DNA of 64,000 bases, from the NCBI GenBank assembly GCA_032622095.1, contig CP136068.1, forward strand, positions 11,017,729 to 11,081,728, written 5' to 3'. This document shows positions 12,967 to 24,654 of the stretch, in pieces; position 1 is the first letter of the stretch, and every line of letters starts with the position of its first letter. The notes beneath the pieces are model-generated. The model saw only the letters and a list, made by a program, of their open reading frames with translations, searched no databases and had not been told where the DNA came from. Made by a program: the position numbers and the translations under genes. The DNA is from Siphonodentalium dalli (Eukaryota; Mollusca; Scaphopoda; Gadilida; Siphonodentaliidae).

Positions 12967-13690
12967 ACTTGAAGTTTATTATGACTGTATGACAATACAC
13001 TACCCCGGACAAATGAAGCAATATCATACTTTATCTAACAGCCTAGCTATAATTAGTGAACATTAAACTGACAAACAGACAATTTTCATGGCCATTATTT
13101 AATATTAAAGGGATACAAAATAAAGAGATTTCTAATTATCAGTAAGAATTATTCTCTAAGTGATACATATTATTTCAAATAAATGATTGCATATACTATA
13201 GTAGACCATATACCAACAGGAAAATATTAGTGAATACAATTATTGTGTTTCAAAATTCGTTTCGTTTCGTTTCTGCAGCCAAATTACAATCTTAACTTTT
13301 AGTTACCGTTCTTCAAAATGAAGCGCGGAGAATTCCTTGTGGTGTTTTGAGTTAATTTTGTCGCGAATCAACGCGGATTGACAGAAGGAAATGGTGTATT
13401 GGCTACAAACGGATAAACTGTGGACTTATATATAAGATTCGCCGATTTCTCCGCATGGATGTGCGCAAATATCGAAAAAGACTGAATTTCATGTGACAAA
13501 AAATATTTCAAGTCCCGGAACAGTAAGAATTAAGATACGATAACGAAACGGATCAACTATAGTATTGAACAGTACCTCAGCTACCTGGCCATCTGCCATA
13601 CCCAGAATATTGTCTCAAAATTGAATTTGTGGTACCGGTACAATCATGATGTTGTGCCAGTGGCCTGCTCATGCACCTGTCCAGAAGAAG
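12967..13690. other. Unassigned between minisatellite and LINE relic
   Basis: No feature beyond a short 'tcgtttcgtttcgtttct' run at 13256-13276. Confidence 0.35.
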
Positions 13691-13694
13691 AAGA

Positions 13695-14255
13695 ATTGAG
13701 AAGTTTGAAGATCATGGACTACGCAGACACCATCTGGGACCCCTACCAACAAAATCACACTGACAAGCTGGAAAGAATCCAGCGTAGAGCAGCCCGTTTC
13801 ATTTAAATAGACTATACGAGCAAAGAAGATGGATATATGACCAAGATCCTCTACGAGCTAGATTTACCAACATTTCAGAAACGGCGGAAAATAAATCGGC
13901 TGGGATTTATGAGTAAGGTGGTGGGCGGATTGGTCCCGGCTATACCCCCTAACAATACTTTACACCCGAAACAAGGCGTCTTAGATCGCAGAGCAAAGTT
14001 CTGACAGGCTACGTCACCAGCCAAATTCCTCGGCACCTAATAAGGAACAACAGTCAATGCTACGAGGCTATACCATACGTGTCCGCTCAGTTCGCTAATT
14101 CCACATTTGTTCGAACTATATGCGACTGGAATCAGCTGGGGGAATCCTTAATCCTACAACAACAGCCTGTGGATTCCTTCAAGAGTGTGCTGAAGGAAAG
14201 ATCTGAGACTATCTCGCCCGCTGCGAAATTACCAGAATTGGGATCTGCAGCATAA
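13695..14255 (+). pseudogene. 3' end of a LINE reverse-transcriptase ORF (CR1/Jockey-like), decayed
   Basis: Plus-strand text translates to DYADTIWDPYQQNHTDKLER then IQRRAARFI, the 'LEYAxxVWDPxxxxxxxxLExVQRRAARF' signature just past the thumb of non-LTR retrotransposon RTs. After one in-frame stop (13804) the same frame continues with LDLPTFQKRRKINRL and a second stop; then another segment reads ANSTFVRTICDWNQL and FKSVLKE, which is the usual end of such ORFs. Only the C-terminal part remains, typical of 5'-truncated LINE insertions. The copy is dead. Family placement within the CR1/Jockey group is from motif memory. Confidence 0.82.
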
Positions 14256-14960
14256 CCATTCAGATTCAGATTGATCCACGATAGTAAGGGGTCTGTGCAT
14301 GTAGTAAGTACTGATAGTGATAAGCCTGCTGTACAATAATACTACTTTTGCTGTTTTACTGGTCTTAGCTGAGTACGGTGTCAATGTGACATTGTTAATT
14401 CAGTTTCACTCTAATGTACATTAACTGGCAATGATGCATCACTATTAAAGGCACCGGTAATCCCTAAATACCAGGAGGACGCGGCGTAGAAACTTGGTAC
14501 AACAGTTGTTACACGACAAAGAAAATTATCAACAAGTGAGCGTCATCATCAAAATTGCAAATTAAAACACGGCAATGGTAAATTGGTAATCCCTACATAC
14601 TAGTACCAGGAGGACAAGGCATTGAAACTTGGGACAACAGTTGTTACACGGCAAAGAAATTTAAAACACACTGCAGATGAATGTTTATACATGTACTGTG
14701 CAGTCGAGATCACCTGGACTACAAATATTTAAGGATTATACTATTTGATGAGTAGATGCGTGACTGATAAAAGAATTAGAGACTCCATATTTACTCGGAA
14801 GATCACAGTATACGATGCCATACAGTTGTTCCATAACACCTCAACCTTTGGTGGATAACAATAAAACTAATGAAAATGATGAAAGCCAGACTCAACATCA
14901 AGACAACATGTGCATGCATAAGTGACGGTTCAATGATTTTGACTCCATCAGATGATATTT
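14256..14960. other. Unassigned; short internal duplication
   Basis: Around 14455-14520 and 14580-14650 two related stretches occur ('aatccctaaataccaggagg' and 'aatccctacatactagtacc', each followed by 'aacttggtacaacagttgtt'-like text), a direct duplication about 125 bp apart. The first one may include the 3' tail of the LINE relic. Confidence 0.5.
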
Positions 14961-15342
14961 AAGCGACACCAATTTTTAAGTCTGGTTTACGATAATGTGG
15001 GGAGAAAAAAAGTAGATGCAGGAGGGAAAAAAATAAAAATAAAAAAAATTGTCCCCCCAATTTATATCAAGTAAATCGTGGAATTTTACATAAATTTTAC
15101 AAAAATTGTGAAAAACTGTTTTTGAATGAAATTCTGTTCAAACCAAACAAGACATATCTTGTCATGAAATACATGAAAATATGGATCTGTAAATGATCAT
15201 TAGCAGAACCGGATGCGACAGCACATGAAAATCAGTACGCGTGTAAAATATTTTGGGACAAAAAAAGTTAAATTTTTTTTCATGAAATGGAAACAAAGTT
15301 GTAGGAGGTGTGTAAACCAGACTTAAAAATTGGTGTCGCCTT
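14961..15342. mobile_element. MITE with ~29-bp terminal inverted repeats (382 bp)
   Basis: The left end 'aagcgacaccaatttttaag' + 'tctggtttac' (14961-14990) is repeated almost perfectly inverted at 15312-15342. The inside is A/T-rich and non-coding. No clear target-site duplication was seen. Confidence 0.8.
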
Positions 15343-15552
15343 AGGCTCATGTTAACACAGGTTCACATATTCTCTAAATAATTGTCTCCCTCAACCATAC
15401 TAGTATTTATATTTGATAGAACCTCAGTGAGACCATGTTGAAAATTACCATCAATGCAGTTCCAGTGTTGACGCAACGCGGTCATGTTACTTCAAACCAG
15501 TTGCAATGTTCCTTAATAGCATGGTAATTCGTGAAAATAAATGTCAATGCAA

Positions 15553-15685
15553 CTTACTCTCAGGCTCCAAATTAAAGTGCAGGCCCAAATAATAGTGCGG
15601 GGGGAAATTCCATTGAAAGTTAATAAAAGTACAGACCCAAATAATAGTGCAGGGAGAACTCTGAGCAAAACATCAACTGTGGTTA
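15553..15685. repeat. Two direct copies of a 'cccaaataatagtgc' segment
   Basis: 'aggcccaaataatagtgcgg' and 'agacccaaataatagtgcag' lie about 60 bp apart. They resemble the core of the repeat at 16310-16475 ('cagacccaaataagcactgt'). Confidence 0.55.
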
Positions 15686-15921
15686 ACCAAATAATTTTTA
15701 TATCAGGTTCAAGTATACGAGTCAACATGTAGTACAGGTACATGTATCATGTGGTGTTTTTTTGGTTTGCCACATACTTGAATATGTAGTCTTGAGTGCC
15801 TAATGTACGATTATTAAAATCGAGGTAAAATTCCCACCTGTACGATCGTTATTTGGTCCTGTACGTTTATTAAATTAACCAAAAGAAATAATTCACCAAT
15901 CTTAAATTGTGTTATTCATAT

Positions 15922-16068
15922 AAGAAATGAACGGCGGTTTCAATGCGGTCATGGGGTTTTGACCACGAGAAAAAAATCAGCAAACTTCGGGGTTCATGCG
16001 GAGTTTGCTGATTTTTTTAACGCGGTCAAAACCCATGACCACGTTGAATCCGCCGTTTATTATTTATA
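15922..16068. mobile_element. Near-perfect hairpin MITE (~147 bp)
   Basis: The left arm 'aacggcggtttcaatgcggt' then 'catggggttttgacc' is mirrored by 'ggtcaaaacccatgacc' and 'gaatccgccgtt'. Arms of about 60 bp surround a 15-base loop near 15985-16000. A partial copy of one arm lies at 55147-55210. Confidence 0.85.
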
Positions 16069-16309
16069 TTTATATACTTAAATTCATTATGAACTAGGAT
16101 TGAATGTCTTTCCCACTATTTATTCGTCTATTTAAACGAACGCATGGAGTTCAGTTCAGACAGTTCGAATCCTTGTTTTTTGGAAAACCAAACATTTTGA
16201 GAATCCGTTCATGGAGAACGGAAGAAACGCAATTTCACAGTAAAGTATACACATATGACAAAATGACTTGTTTAGCTAGTAACTAATGTAGACGTGTTGA
16301 TCATTTTTA

Positions 16310-16475
16310 CAACTGAATCATATCGAAATCTTGAATTTGTGCTGATTTAAATTTTCATAGCTTCAAATTATTAATAAACGTGCAGACCCAAATAAGCACT
16401 GTGCAGGGGGGGGATTTCCCAAGAAAAATAATAAACGTAGATGCAGCTGGTGCATGCATGTTTATTTGGAGCCCA
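16310..16475 (+). repeat. Dispersed repeat with inverted copy at 32046-32205
   Basis: The core 'cagacccaaataagcactgt' followed by G-rich text, 'aataataaacgtagatgc' and 'gtttatttggagcccaagag' reappears on the opposite strand at 32 kb. Function unknown; a short mobile element is likely. Confidence 0.8.
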
Positions 16476-17590
16476 AGAGTAAAGAGGTGGAGGTGAATGT
16501 TACATGTAAGTTGTTATTAACGAAATGGAACGATGCCTTTAATAGGTTCCACCAGCAATAAGTCGCGACTTCTTTATATTGGCCTGACAGATTGGTTTTT
16601 GTTGGCGTCATGCCTGTCGACCATTATGATGGCCACATATATTGTCATATAACAGCGATTTACGATCTGTCTTGTTGGCTCATAATATAAATTAAGAAAG
16701 TGGCCTTGTGTTCGTTCCTTGCGTAAAACAATATGTTTTAGTACAAACGTCCTCATTGATTGTGTCCCTCGACTCCTCGTGTAGTTGGTCAAGTAACTTA
16801 CATGTATGTACATGTACAGACCACTCACAAATTTCTTAGAAAAGCGACCACATGTTCGAATCTACTTTGCGATTTTGGAGCAACGCATTTGTAAATGCGT
16901 TCATATTTTAACACATTTACCTTGATTTATTCACAAACAAATGTCTTGATACAGGCCTTAAAATCCATCAGATTTTTTGCAATAATCAAAATGTTAGTGT
17001 TTCACTTTCTACAGGGAATCAAGACTTTTTACTAGAATCAAAATGAGAATCATGATTCTTAGATTCTGATTATAAAACAATTAATGTCAACAGTGTTTAT
17101 TTATGTTTATTCCATTTTGAATGGAAAACTACATCATGAATGTCCGATTCCGAACATATACATGTACACCAGGAGTGGGGAAAATAACACAGAATTATTC
17201 AGATGTGAATTTAAATTAAACAAAATTAAAACTAAAATTGCAAAATACACTATACACTATCGTATCGTTATTTGGGTGTTCATACTAGTATACTTTTTCG
17301 GCGCAATGATCGGTAATTTCAATGCGACTGCGATTATTCCCAATGCAGTGCATTTAATTTAAATGCTGTCATTAAGGCATTTACAAAGTGGCGTGACACA
17401 ATGCACCCTCAATGCATGTTAAATGCAACAACCGCATTTCATTGATCCACGTTGTAAAGGACATTTATTTTTAGAATACATGTATGTATGTGTATATAAC
17501 CACAAGAATAAAGAACAAATCAACTGTTTTTATTACTTTGTAAACCTCTGATGTTTCCCATACAGTATACATTTGTATATTATAAACCAT
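16476..17590. other. Unassigned
   Basis: No supported gene. Frames at 16574-16828 (minus) and 17084-17362 (plus) have no recognisable domain. A short inverted run 'cgcatttgtaaatgcgttca' sits near 16884. Confidence 0.35.
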
Positions 17591-17592
17591 GT

Positions 17593-17814
17593 TACAGTAA
17601 TTCTAGAGCTAATTAATCGACTCCTTAACTACAGCAGAATTATGGGTAACTTTTCAGGATTTAGTCCGAAATATGGCTTGTTGCCATTCATCGAAAAGCT
17701 CTCGCCGAGAGCTTTCCGATGAATGGCATCAACCCATATTTCCGACTAAATCCTGAAAAGTTACCCATAATTCTGCTGTAGTTAAGGAGTCGATTAATTA
17801 GAGCATTACTGTAT
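17593..17814. mobile_element. Palindromic MITE with ~105-bp arms
   Basis: 'acagtaattctagagctaat' leads into 'taatcgactccttaactaca' and 'ggatttagtccgaaatatgg'; the same text returns inverted up to 'gagcattactgta'. The centre is at about 17703, with almost no loop. The outer 'gctctaattaatcgac' motif is shared with the foldback element at 33297-34325 and the arm at 8977. A half copy is at 46454-46555. Confidence 0.88.
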
Positions 17815-17902
17815 ATCCTCTAATATGATCGTACGTGACACGTAATGGAGCAACCACCAAGTTGATCATTAAGTTCAATGTTACAATAATTATAGGATAT
17901 AC

Positions 17903-18460
17903 CATACAGGGTAGGTACTACATGTGCTACACCACTCGGAGAAATGTCTGTGTCGTCACACAAATACCATGCTAGAACTTGGATTAATATATTCGTAATC
18001 GTATATAGTCACCAAATGCCGGGTTACTACCGTAGTAACGGACATTGTGAATCTAGTGAACTATTAAAACCCAGCATTAAAATCATGGTAATGATCAGTC
18101 CAAACATATGAGTAAAGTTCGAACATAAGATAATAATAGCTGAGAACCTGGTGCGAATTTAACTGTGGTGGGGCCTCAAGCATATCTACCCCTGCACGGC
18201 AGAACAGAATTATGCCATGAAATGGCATAAGTACCGTAGCTTGAGGATGGAAGTGAACCATCATCCCACAGCGAAATCAACCAGGCCTGTTTGGGTTTGA
18301 ATAGTTCACTAGATGGGCAATGTCAGGTACTACGGTAGTAACCCGGTTATTGGTGACTATATACGATTACGAATATATCAATTCAAGTTCTAACATGGTA
18401 TTTTAGTGTGATGACACAGACATTTCTCCGAGTGGTGTAGCACATGTAGTACCCTGTATG
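17903..18460. mobile_element. MITE with ~160-bp inverted arms (558 bp)
   Basis: The left arm 17903-18067 ('acagggtaggtactacatgt' through 'gtgaactatt') is repeated inverted at 18297-18460 with some indels. The centre, 18105-18285, is also found separately at 27404-27555 without these arms, so the centre may be an older element captured between the arms. Confidence 0.82.
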
Positions 18461-18462
18461 TA

Positions 18463-18484
18463 TATATACATATATATATATATC
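18463..18484. repeat. (TA)n microsatellite
   Basis: A short TA-rich run directly abuts the right arm of the preceding MITE. Confidence 0.8.
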
Positions 18485-18539
18485 ACAGCAGAAGTTTCCT
18501 TAGAATTAATGGATGGAAATGGAATGCCTCTAATATTTG

Positions 18540-19050
18540 TATTATTTGAGTCGGACATAGATTACCTTAGCTGCAGGCAATCAATGCAATACATGTAAAC
18601 TATGTAGAAAAAGAAATTATTGAATAAAATGTAGTGAATATGATGCGTCACTTTAATATTTGAGTCAGACATAGCTTACCTTACCTGAAGGCAATCAATG
18701 CAATAAGTGATGTAGAAACAGAAATTATTGAATGAAGTGTATTAAATGAATATGAAGCGTCATTTTAATGCAATATCGATTGGGAGGAAGAGAAATGTCA
18801 CGTTAATAGTTAACGATGATATACATATATAATTATAGATTATCCCCATTGAAGACGATCAATGCAATGACCAGTGTAGAAATGGAAAAAAAATGTTGCC
18901 TGAATGAATCGATGTGTGAACATCAAGTCTCACTTTAATGAAATGTTGAGATGATGGAATCAACGATGAATTTGCAATTTCTGTAATGATGAAATTGGTT
19001 CACATACCGGTATACATGTATATGCAGCTGAAAATGTGAATTGACTGAAA
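18540..19050. repeat. Three to four ~125-bp degenerate direct repeats
   Basis: Each unit carries 'gaggcaatcaatgcaat'-like text, 'gtagaaacagaaattattga' or a variant, and 'gcgtcactttaatg'. A similar 'gatgtgtcgcttttaatg' piece lies at 22212-22230, on the far side of the ~160-bp array, so the array may have been inserted in this family. Confidence 0.6.
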
Positions 19051-19054
19051 TGTA

Positions 19055-22000
19055 ATTATGAAAGTGTCAATGACACTGTAGCTCAACGAGGAAAGGGCAT
19101 AATTTCATGTGTTACAGTTAATGGAGCGATTATGAATGTGGAAAGTTGAAAGGCCTAGTTATGCAAAGATTAAAATCCAAGATGGCCTCGACAGCCATCG
19201 TTTTTTTGCCAAATGACCCAAAAAAGACTCCTTCCTATTTACATGTCATTGTTAACATCCTTCACAAATTTCATGATGATCCGACAAAAGATACGACCTG
19301 TAGCCCGTGTCAAAGGATTTATTCGTGTAAAGAGTAAAATACAAGATGGCTGCTGGCGACCAGGTTTCTTGGTTCAATTCAAAATGAATCTTTTCCCATC
19401 TACATGTAATTGTTAACATCCATGACAAATCTCATGATGATTGGACCAAAGATTCGACAATAGCCCTTGACAAAGAATTTAGTCATGCAAAGAGTATAAT
19501 CCAAGATGGCTGCTGACGGCCATGTTTTTGGCCGAACAACCCCAAACTTACTCATTTCCCATCTACATGTCAATTTTAACATCCATGACAAATTTAATAA
19601 TGATCCGACAAAAGATATGACCTGTGGCCCGTGCTAATGAATGAATTTTGAAATCCAAGATGACCGCTGACGGCCATGTTTTTGGGTCAAACGACCCCAA
19701 AATGACTCGTTCCCATCTACATTGTACATGTCAATAGCCATGACAAATATCATAATGATCTGACCAAAGGTACGACCTAGAGCCTGTGCCGAAGGATTTA
19801 GTCATGCAAAGAGTAAAATCCAAGATGCTCATGACGGCCATGTTTTTTGGTCGAACTACCCCAAAATGACTCATTCCCATCAACCTGTCATTATTAACAT
19901 CCATGACAAATTTCATGATAATCAGACGAACAGTACGACATGTAGACTGCGCCAATCGATTTAATTTTGAAATCAAAGAGACAAAGATGGCTGCCAGCGG
20001 CCATGTTTTCTGGCCAAATGACCCCAAAATGTCTCACTCCCATCCACATGTCAACGTCAACATTCATGACAAATTTCATAATGATCTGACCAAGTAAGGA
20101 CCTGTAGCCTGTGCCAAAGGATTTAGTTATGCAAAGAGTAAAATCCAAGATGGCTGCTGGCGGTCATGTCTGTTGGCCGAATGACCCCAAAAGGACTCAT
20201 TCCCATTTGCATGTCAAGGTCAACAGCCATGACAAATTTCATGAAGATCCGACCAAAGCTACGACCTGCAGCCCGCGCCAAAGGATTTAGTCATGGAAAG
20301 AGTAAAATCCAAGATGCTCATGACAGCCATGTTTTTTTACCAAACTACCCCAAAATGACTCGTTCCCATCAGCCTGTCATTATTAACATCCATGACAAAT
20401 TTCATGATAATCAGATGAACAATACGACCTGTAGACCGCGCCAATCGATTTAATTTTGAAATCAAAGATGGCTGCCAGCGGCCATGTTTTTTGGCCAAAT
20501 GACCTCAAAATGACTCATTCCCATCTACATGTCAATGTCAACATTCATGACAAATTTCATAATGATCTGACCAAAGTAAGGACCTGTAGCCTGTGCCAAA
20601 GGATTTAGTCATGCAAAGAGTAAAATCCAAATTGGCTGCTGGGCGGCAATGTTTTTTGGCCAAAACGACTTGTTCCCATCTACATGTCATTGTTAACATC
20701 CATGACAAATTTCATGAAGATCTGACCAAAGCCACGACCTGTAGCCCGCGCCAAAGGATTTAGTCATGCAAAGAGTAAAATCTAAGATGGCTGCTGGCGG
20801 CCATAACAACCCCAGAATGACTCGTTCCCATCTACATGTCAATATTAACATCATGCAAAATTGCATGATGATCAGACAAGCAGTACGACCTGTAGCCCAT
20901 GCAAATGGATTGGATTTTGAAATCCAAGATGGCTGCTGGCAGCCATGTTTTTTTGCCGAATGACCCCAAAATGACTCGTTCCCATCTACATGTCAATGTC
21001 AACATTCAGGACAAATTTCATAAAGATCAGACTAAAGGTACGACCTGTAGCCAGCGCCAAAGGATTTAGTCATGCAAAGAGTAAAATCCAAGATGGCTGC
21101 TGGTGGCCATGTTTTTTGGTCAAACTACCCCAAAATGACTCGTTCACATCTACATGTCAATGTCAATAGCCATGACAAATATCATAATAATATGACCAAA
21201 TGTACAACCTAGAGCCTGTGCTGAAGGATTTAGTCAAGCAAAGAGTAAAATCCAAGATGTATTTTGGCCGAATGACCACAAAACAGCTCGTTCCCATCTA
21301 CATGTCATTGTTAACACCAATGACAAATTTCATGAAGATCCGACCAAAGCTACGACCTGTAGCCCGCGCCAGAGGATTTAGTCATGCAAAGAGTAAAATC
21401 CAAGATGGCTGCTGGCGGCCATGTTTTTTGGCCGAACGACCCCAAAATGGCTCGTTTCCCATCTGCCTGTCATTATTAACATCCATGACAAATTTCATGA
21501 TAATCAGACAAACAGTATGACCTGTAGACCACGCGAATCGATTTAATTTTGAAATCCAAGATGGCTGCCAGTGGCCATGTTTTTTGGCCGAATGACCCCA
21601 AAATGACTCGTTCCCATCTACATGTCAATGTCAACATTCATGACAAATTTCATAATGATCTGACCAAAGGTACGACCTGTCGCCTGTGCCAAAGGATTTA
21701 GTCATACAAAGAGTGAAATCCAAGATGGCTGCTGGCGGCCATGATTTTTGGCTGAATGACCCCAAAAGGATTCTTTCCAATCTACATGTTATTGTTAACA
21801 TCCATGACAAATTTCATGAAGATCCTACCACCGCTACGACCTGTAGCGGCGCCAAAGGATTTAGTCATGCAAAGAGTAAAATCAAAGATGGCTGCTGGCG
21901 GCCATGTTTTTTTGTGGAACGACCCCAAAATGACTCGTTAATATCCATGACAAATTTCATGATGATCAGATAAACAGTAAGACATGTAGACCGCGCCAAT

Positions 22001-22205
22001 CGATTTAATTTTGAAATCCAAGATGGCTGTCGGCCGCCATGTATTTTGGCCAATGACCCCAAAATGACTTGTTCCCATCTAAATGTCAATGTCAACATTC
22101 ATGACAAATGTTATAAAGATCAGACCAAAGGTACGACCTGTAGCCCGCACCAAAGAAAATTGTTGACGGACACACACACGCACACATGGACGTCGTTGAG
22201 CTAAT
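19055..22205 (+). repeat. Array of ~18 units of ~160 bp ('CAAGATGGCTGC...GGCCATGTTTTTTGG')
   Basis: Each unit has, in order, 'atgacaaatttcatgatgat', 'gtacgacctgtagcc', 'aaggatttagtcatgcaaag', 'aatccaagatggctgctggc', 'ggccatgttttttggccg', 'accccaaaatgactcg', 'tcccatctacatgtcaa'. Two alternating subtypes exist: one with 'ttagtcatgcaaagagtaaa', one with 'gatttaattttgaaatc'. The left flank 'gtgtcaatgacactgtagct' and the right flank 'acacacacacgcacacatgg' + 'acgtcgttgagct' also bracket the other copies (34334, 55220-55710), so the array is the middle of a mobile element; 'AGCTCAACGA' left and 'TCGTTGAGCT' right are inverted. Frames inside are repeat artefacts. Confidence 0.92.
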
Positions 22206-22709
22206 AATGAATATGTGATGTGTCGCTTTTAATGAATTGGCAATGACAGCAGTATGGAAACTGTCACTGCGGTGGAGTTACGATACATGCCGTTAGGTTA
22301 TGATACACGGTCTACAGCCCTACAGGTATTAGCGGGTTGTCACACCAGATGTTGAAGAAAATTATGATATATGTCCATGAGGATCTTTTTAAAGATTGGG
22401 TAAGTGTTGGCGCTGGGTATAGCTGTTAAAACAGTCACATCCGTTAAAACCGCCATAAGCAGAATTAATATTATAAACAAACTTTGTTCTTATACCAATC
22501 ATAAATACATGTATCACATTAATTTCAGCATGTTGTTATGTTAGTACTTTGTGTTACATGTATGTAAGCAAACGTCATCTTATGTAAACAAACAGTACAT
22601 GTACATGTAAGTAAAGAGTATGCGATAAGCAAAACACTCAACACCGAGTAGACCCCCACTGCATATACATGTATATGAAATTTTTTTAGAAATGCCACCG
22701 TTATTTCAC
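22206..22709. other. Unassigned spacer
   Basis: Contains the 'gataagcaaaacactcaaca' text also present near 9825 and some TACATGTA runs. No gene. Confidence 0.35.
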
Positions 22710-22711
22710 GC

Positions 22712-22988
22712 CTTTAGATTAGGCTAATTTGGGGGACAGAGGTGATAGGTTTGAGTGAGGGGGGTACCCCCTTGTGACTATTGGGGGTACTTTTTAAAGT
22801 AAACCGAAAATGGGGGCTGTCTGGTTGTTCTGAAGCATATGAAAGGTGAAAGAAATGAACCAATGGCCCCCATATCATTTCCTGGCAACTTGGGCTTATA
22901 TCAGCATTCAGCAAGTTATGTTACATGTACCCTTATATTTTCAAGTTTTGTAGGTAACAATTTATTGAATATTGGGAATATTGGATCA
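22712..22988 (+). repeat. Dispersed repeat with inverted copy at 29203-29492
   Basis: Shares with 29 kb, in reverse orientation, 'attaggctaatttggggg', 'gggggctgtctggttgttc', 'cccccatatcatttcctggc' and 'aatttattgaatattggg'. The mini-frames found in it are repeat shadows. Confidence 0.85.
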
Positions 22989-23193
22989 TTTGACATCAAC
23001 ACAGAAATTTTATAGATGTATGGTGCTTGAAACTTCACCAAGCAGTTCACCAACACACTGATCATGGGTATTTCCAATTAAAATTTAATTTAATCCAAGT
23101 TAAATCGCATAATCAAAGTAATTAATGGCTGAACATCACCATCTTTAACTGTGGAATCTGATCCAATGCCTCCCATACAGAGAGGCCTAAGCT

Positions 23194-23249
23194 GAATGAG
23201 GTTCCCAGAGGGTGAATTTGGTGATGCTAGCCCTCTGGGGACCTCATTC
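23194..23249. mobile_element. Small hairpin element 'aatgaggt(c)cccagaggg'
   Basis: 'gaatgaggttcccagaggg' and 'ccctctggggacctcattc' form an inverted pair around a short loop with 'tgaatttggtgatgcta'. A fuller copy is at 56396-56488 and a diverged one at 56168-56245. Confidence 0.75.
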
Positions 23250-23318
23250 CGCAAATGTCAGCCACACTAAATTCAGACTTGGGGACCGCCCACCTCTAGT
23301 TCTATTGAGAATCATATA

Positions 23319-23570
23319 TTAACCCTTCCTTTACTAAATGCTTATTGACAAGTAGATGTTGTGGGAAGTGTTCAGATAAAGTCGTTTGTTGAACTTTTCT
23401 GAACATTTCCAACCAATTAATAGATCTATCCTTCTACACATGTACATGTATGTCTTATCTGTTGTCATCTGCTTGCATTTCCTGAACAACCCTCTGAATG
23501 AATAATAGATCATTCAAATAAATTCTTTTTTACTTGGTGGGAGAATCCATTTAGTAAAGAAAGGGTTATA
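23319..23570. mobile_element. piggyBac-like MITE (252 bp)
   Basis: Left end TTAACCCTTCCTTTACTAAA; the right end on the other strand reads TATAACCCTTTCTTTACTAA, so the termini are inverted and the right TTAA is mutated. The first ~40 bp, including 'gcttattgacaagtag', match the ~45-bp minisatellite unit at 11.1-13.0 kb. Confidence 0.65.
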
Positions 23571-23963
23571 TCAAATTTTCGCTACGATAAGGGAGCAATG
23601 ATTCATAGCCCCTACAATTCAGTGGAATCATGAACTTATTTACAACATACCGCATTACCGGTATAGCCATTTAATAAGCTAAATCTCAGATTTTGGTGTT
23701 GAATGGGTCACCATGAATCACTCTCAACCTAATCAATCGCCACAGTGTTTTGCTTATCGCTCACTATTTACATGCTGTATATATACAAACGCTCCGCTCA
23801 CACAAAGTGTTTTGCGGAAAATAACGCATTCTTAATATATTTCATTATTCTACATGTACGGTATACTATTAGGATATTTTTGAGGAAATTTTCATAATTT
23901 GGTAACTGTTATTTCTAAATTATTACTTATTACATGTACATACATGTATGTACATGTACACAT

Positions 23964-24586
23964 GTACCGGCAGACTTTCATTTTTAGAAAATGTAGGCGC
24001 GCAGGGTCCCTCTCGCTGGGTTTTGGCCAGGCGCGCGGTTTCTATCAAGATAAAATAAACAGCGGAAATACATTCATAAATGCCACGTAAATTGAATTTG
24101 TTTACTCACGATCGATGTCCAGTGAATCTCTTTGATGGTTTAACACTGCTTAATCCACTATCCATAAGCACAAGTGAATGTTACACACTATGTTTTATAT
24201 TATACATGCTCCTATATTAAATGTAATTCATAATTATTAATAAGGAATCAATTTAATACTCAGATTCCAAGCTGACAGAATAAATATCAACATCTCCCAG
24301 CCACGTGGTCTCGCTTTGATTTTCGAGGAATTTATGTGACGTCATAAGCCATACCGGTACATAGAAATGTATTTTTAGCTTCGATTCATTCAGTCTCAGA
24401 CAGATAGTACATTTGACACGTCACACCGTGTGACCTCGTCTGGGTAGACACTAATAATAGCGTTATCAGGTTCGCTCTCTGTATTTGGCCTAGGTGCGCA
24501 ATCGATCGCTCGCTGGTTTTCAGTTTTAGCTGTGCGATGGTGCGCAAGAGCGATCGCGCGCCTCAAAAATGAAAGTCTGTACCGGT
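23964..24586. mobile_element. Non-autonomous element with 'agactttcattttt' inverted ends
   Basis: Left 'gtaccggcagactttcattt' and right 'aaatgaaagtctgtaccgg' are inverted copies; just inside both is GCGCGC-rich text. Length about 623 bp. The 63-64 codon frames that run into the ends have no recognisable function. Confidence 0.68.
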
Positions 24587-24654
24587 ACACTTAGCTGATG
24601 TGCCTGACTTCATCCGGGCTCTTTAGGGAACAACGTTGCCAACCGGTATACATG

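Noticed and set aside
19146-22098. Many 60-106 codon frames on both strands
   Set aside because: All lie in the ~160-bp repeat array and repeat the same peptide words.
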